64,000 nt of DNA from positions 24,838,214-24,902,213 of the forward strand of contig CM049320.1 of NCBI GenBank assembly GCA_026874595.1. Direction: 5' to 3'. Under the pieces are notes generated by a model. The model was not told the DNA's origin and did no database searches. It saw only the letters and a list, made by a program, of their open reading frames with translations. Source of the DNA: Sipunculus nudus. Taxonomy: Eukaryota > Annelida > Sipuncula > Golfingiida > Sipunculidae. This document shows positions 60,906 through 64,000 of the stretch, piece after piece (the stretch's first letter is position 1; every line of letters starts with the position of its first letter). A program made the translations under genes and the position numbers.

Positions 60906-62409
60906 GGAATTATCCATCTATTATAGACACACTTTTCACTGAAGGATTTCAACACATTATGACTCCATAAAAATACTTTCCAAAAGCCGATTCGCTGTCT
61001 GCAAATTATGTGAAATAGAGGCAACTTCAATAGTAATTACTGAACTTAATTTAATTCTGAAAGTATGTCTAACCTAGTGTTGCGTTCCTGTAATGCATTG
61101 TTACTTGACGTAGAGAAATTTTATAATGCCGAATGAGGGAGAAGACAAATGCTATGACATCTAATCTAGAAAGATTTTAAGTATATATAATAAGTTTCAC
61201 GCATATAATAACTTGTAAAATGGGCATAACTGAAAAACAAGGGAATGGTTACAGAATAGTATACATATATTATATAATTCGATAATGTAAATGATATTCC
61301 TAGGCTTTACAGTAGTGTGTATATGAGTATTTTTTTCAATGAACAAGATAAACCTGCATATAAGGAGTTCCGAGAAACATGAATAATTGATAAACTGTTT
61401 AACAGACACCCGGTGGTTTATACCAAGTAAACGTGTTCATACATATGTACTATATGTTTCAATTACTTTTCAACACAATATTTTACATCTATAGCCTGAG
61501 GGTTTCATCACAGAGGAATGAATAATATCTGAATGTCCAGATGTTCATGTTTTTTAAATACATTTGCACATGCTGGGATATCTTTTCTGGTAATCACTCC
61601 TTCATGCGTATGATTTGAACAAAATTATGTACCCATAATCCATTCCTGTTGTATTAAGGTAATAGTTTATTAATACTATTTGTAGGAAGAGACTTTCGTG
61701 TGCGCTACTGCCTTACTCGGAAGCCCTATATGTTTTCAGTCGTTCCTTCATGATATTCATTCAGGTTTCTATCTACTTGTCATTTTACACCTCAGGGAAT
61801 GACATTCACCATGGGCTTCCATAGCCTCTAGTTTTCCTGTTGCTTGCATAACGCATTTATTAGCATATATTAGCATATAAAAATAGCACTACGTAACATA
61901 ACCACCTGTGTTTGAGCTATTAATTACGTATAATTATTGTTATTTGATAACAAATGGGTCCCCTGTCCTTATCACAAGCACGTTTTCTACATCTAAATGT
62001 GTTTTTCCATTACCCGTATATTTACTGTGATTCCAATACTGTTATTGTTATTTTACAGTGGTAGGATGGCCTCTCCCAGTGTTCTTTTTGTAAACAGATA
62101 TATGTGTGTATATTAATATATTCCTATATGTGTGTATATTTATATATTCCTTATGTGTCACGGAGTCTATTTCACATGCATACTCCCAGGCCCTTAACCT
62201 AGTGTAGTGATCAATAAGGCTATAGCGTCTCGTAATGTAGGTGAAATGCACCCTGGTTACGAAGAAACAGGGTGTTTGGAGAATATACATTATTTCTTTC
62301 TCTTTCATATGTTGAACTTTCGCGGAGCAGGAGATCTAGCATCTATATTTCCATAGACCCCTAACTCGAAGACACATTCACTCAGCCGAAAGAGAAACTG
62401 ATCGTTTTG
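60906..62409. other. Intergenic DNA after GT15 copy E
   Basis: Presumably starts with the 3' UTR. No further gene, RNA or recognisable repeat apart from small AT-rich patches and a doubled tatgtgtgtatatt phrase near 62101-62150. Confidence 0.45.
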
Positions 62410-63095
62410 AAAACCGCTTTGTCGTTATGTGTCAACTCAATATATCATTTTCTGGCATATCATAAGGAAATTACTGATCACTCAAAGATATGACGAAAAT
62501 TGTACTTTCACTTGGATAAGAAAAAGAGGGCAGAAAACAATTCCTGTCAAATGCCAGATACAACACAATGCATCAGGTATTTCAATATGACGAAATACTG
62601 CCCTCCCCTCCCCCAAACAAAACAGTTCATTAGGTATTTCCAGATGATAAATTCCTGCCCCCCCCCCCCACACACACACAGACAAATGCCTGCAGAATGC
62701 ATTTGGTATTTCCAGATGATGCAATCCTGTCCCCCAAAACGTCACAGAATGCATCAGGTATTTCCAGATGATGTAATCCTGCCCCCCCCCCCCCGAAAAA
62801 TCATGAGGAATTTACTGATCACTCGAAGATATGACGAAATTGTACCTTCACTTGGATAAGAAAAAGAGGAAGGAAAACAATTTCTGTCAAATGCCAGAAA
62901 CTACATAATTTATTAGATATTTCGTGATGACGAAATATTGGCCCCAAAAACAACATAGAATGCATTAGGTATTTACAGAAGATGAAGTCCTGGCCCCAAA
63001 ACAAAACAGAATGCATTAGATATTTCAAGATGATGAAATCCTGGCCCCAAAACATGACATAATGCATTAGGTATTTCTAGATGATGAAACATCAG
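62410..63095 (+). pseudogene. GT15-like copy F, decayed into a 51-bp coding-derived tandem repeat
   Basis: 62415-62565 is recognisable as the start of a GT15 copy (tgtcaactcaatatatcatt, gacgaaaattgtactttcac, tcaaatgccag). What follows is eight copies of the codons for roughly NTECIRYFQMMKSWPP, starting near 62567, 62619, 62690, 62744, 62905, 62954, 63007 and 63058. Spacing is mostly 49-54 bp, matching 17 codons. Between copies four and five the upstream segment from ggaatttactgatcactcga to gtcaaatgccag is itself repeated, so there are two super-repeats. Poly-C runs separate some units. No catalytic domain follows. Confidence 0.8.
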
Positions 63096-63439
63096 AGAAG
63101 GGCACAGTCAGGTTCAGAGAAAGGAACAGTGAGGGCTTCAAAGGTGAATTGAGAGAGATAGACAGAAAGAGGGGATGGAACATTCAACAGTACTTAAACA
63201 CCTGGAAGGTTAAAATCTAAAATATTATGAAAAGCAGATAGAGTCTGATCGGAAAAGGTAATCTTGGCCATGGTTGGTTTATATGATTGAAGAAATTGTT
63301 GCAAATAATATTTTGAGATCCGACCATGTGTTTCCATTCGTTACCTTTTTGATAAGCTGTTGACATTTCAACAGTTTACAGATTTGTTTAATGAGATCCA
63401 ATTATTTAAATAAACCTATTTTATCATATGTATGCAGTA

Positions 63440-63660
63440 GCCATAAAGTCCCCACTTAAAAGGTGGAAGGATGGGGAAGGGGGTTATGATGGGAGTTACA
63501 ACGCATCAGTCTTTCTGTATATATTATCTTTAATTATTAAATTTATGGAATAGCAATAGAACTATTTTTCACAGTGCCAAAGAGCAAGGACTCTATGGGG
63601 TCGGGGAAGGGGATGGTGGGAGTTACAACGCCCTTGCATATCCATACAGGATATTAAATT
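63440..63660 (+). repeat. Short direct duplication
   Basis: gggagttacaacgcatcagt at 63493 and gggagttacaacgcccttgc at 63619 lie in matching contexts (preceded by ggggaaggggg/ggggaagggga and followed by ttaaattta-type text). Confidence 0.6.
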
Positions 63661-63856
63661 TAATTTAAGTGCTTACAGGAAATAAATGTTTATTCATAAT
63701 TATAAAATATTTAAGCAGGCAGAAAGGTGGAGAAACTAAACAAATCATTTTCATTCCCATTCTACTGAGCCAAGAAAAATTAACAATATTTGCCTTCATT
63801 CCTTTTTTTTCAAAACATCATTTTTTCCAGGTTTAAAAATGTAACTACACATTTAC

Positions 63857-63859
<3 letters not shown>

Positions 63860-63906
<47 letters not shown>
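63860..63906. repeat. (TA)n microsatellite
   Basis: About 46 bases of AT dinucleotide near the end of the window. Confidence 0.92.
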
Positions 63907-63909
<3 letters not shown>

Positions 63910-64000
63910 TATTTCCGTCGATTCACATTTCTAAATTGCTTCAACATTCATAGCTAATTAATCTGGTTTATAGTACCTGTCAACAGAATGGGGTGCAGGG

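Noticed and set aside
1-64000. CRISPR arrays, prokaryotic operons or phage modules
   Set aside because: The repeats here are transposons, satellites and microsatellites, with spliced genes; no spacer-repeat array of CRISPR type and no bacterial gene organisation is present.

Overview
The window looks like animal nuclear DNA, most likely from a bivalve mollusc. It is AT-rich, its one conserved gene is broken by phase-consistent GT-AG introns, and most of the rest is nested, decayed transposable elements. Many elements open with a run of short C-C-G-T-C-type repeats after a TTTTAGCTCAG hairpin, a pattern I associate with bivalve repeats. The species call is inference.

Layout. 1-2.5 kb: sparse upstream DNA with a small pogo/Tigger-like transposase fragment on the minus strand. 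2.5-22.4 kb: a complete six-exon gene for the cation-dependent mannose-6-phosphate receptor (M6PR). It encodes 277 residues and all five splice junctions keep frame. Introns 3 and 4 are swollen to 5.4 and 9.9 kb by insertions: two hAT-like elements with 8-bp target duplications, a foldback-type element with minisatellite arms, a small MITE and three copies of a family I call the AGCT element. 22.4-26.8 kb: 3' UTR and quiet DNA. 26.8-31.1 kb: a second repeat family (AGCG element) with an AGCT element nested in it; that AGCT copy carries a tandem array rich in AGGTCA half-sites. 31.1-43.3 kb: a very large inverted repeat whose arms become pyrimidine-rich on the left and purine-rich on the right, interrupted by more AGCT/AGCG elements, a 148-bp satellite and a solo LTR, and flanked by two tRNA-derived SINE-like units. 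44-63 kb: a tandem cluster of GT15 (KRE2/MNT1-type) mannosyltransferase-like genes. One copy is intact (59889-60905), one has a single in-frame TAG (46016-47032), one has a stop plus a frameshift (51013-52024), one is cut by an inverted AGCT element (about 55452-55841), and one has decayed into a 51-bp coding-derived tandem repeat (about 62410-63095). A LINE remnant lies between the first two copies.

The two gene families act in the same broad area, though their proximity may be chance. M6PR sorts mannose-6-phosphate-tagged hydrolases from the Golgi to lysosomes. GT15 enzymes are Golgi type II alpha-mannosyltransferases, best known from fungi. I see no tRNA, rRNA, CRISPR or prokaryotic features. 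The most notable points are the animal GT15 cluster with its range of decay states, the coding-derived minisatellite, and the AGCT family, whose paired end hairpins and lack of visible target duplication suggest a Helitron/Helentron-like mechanism.
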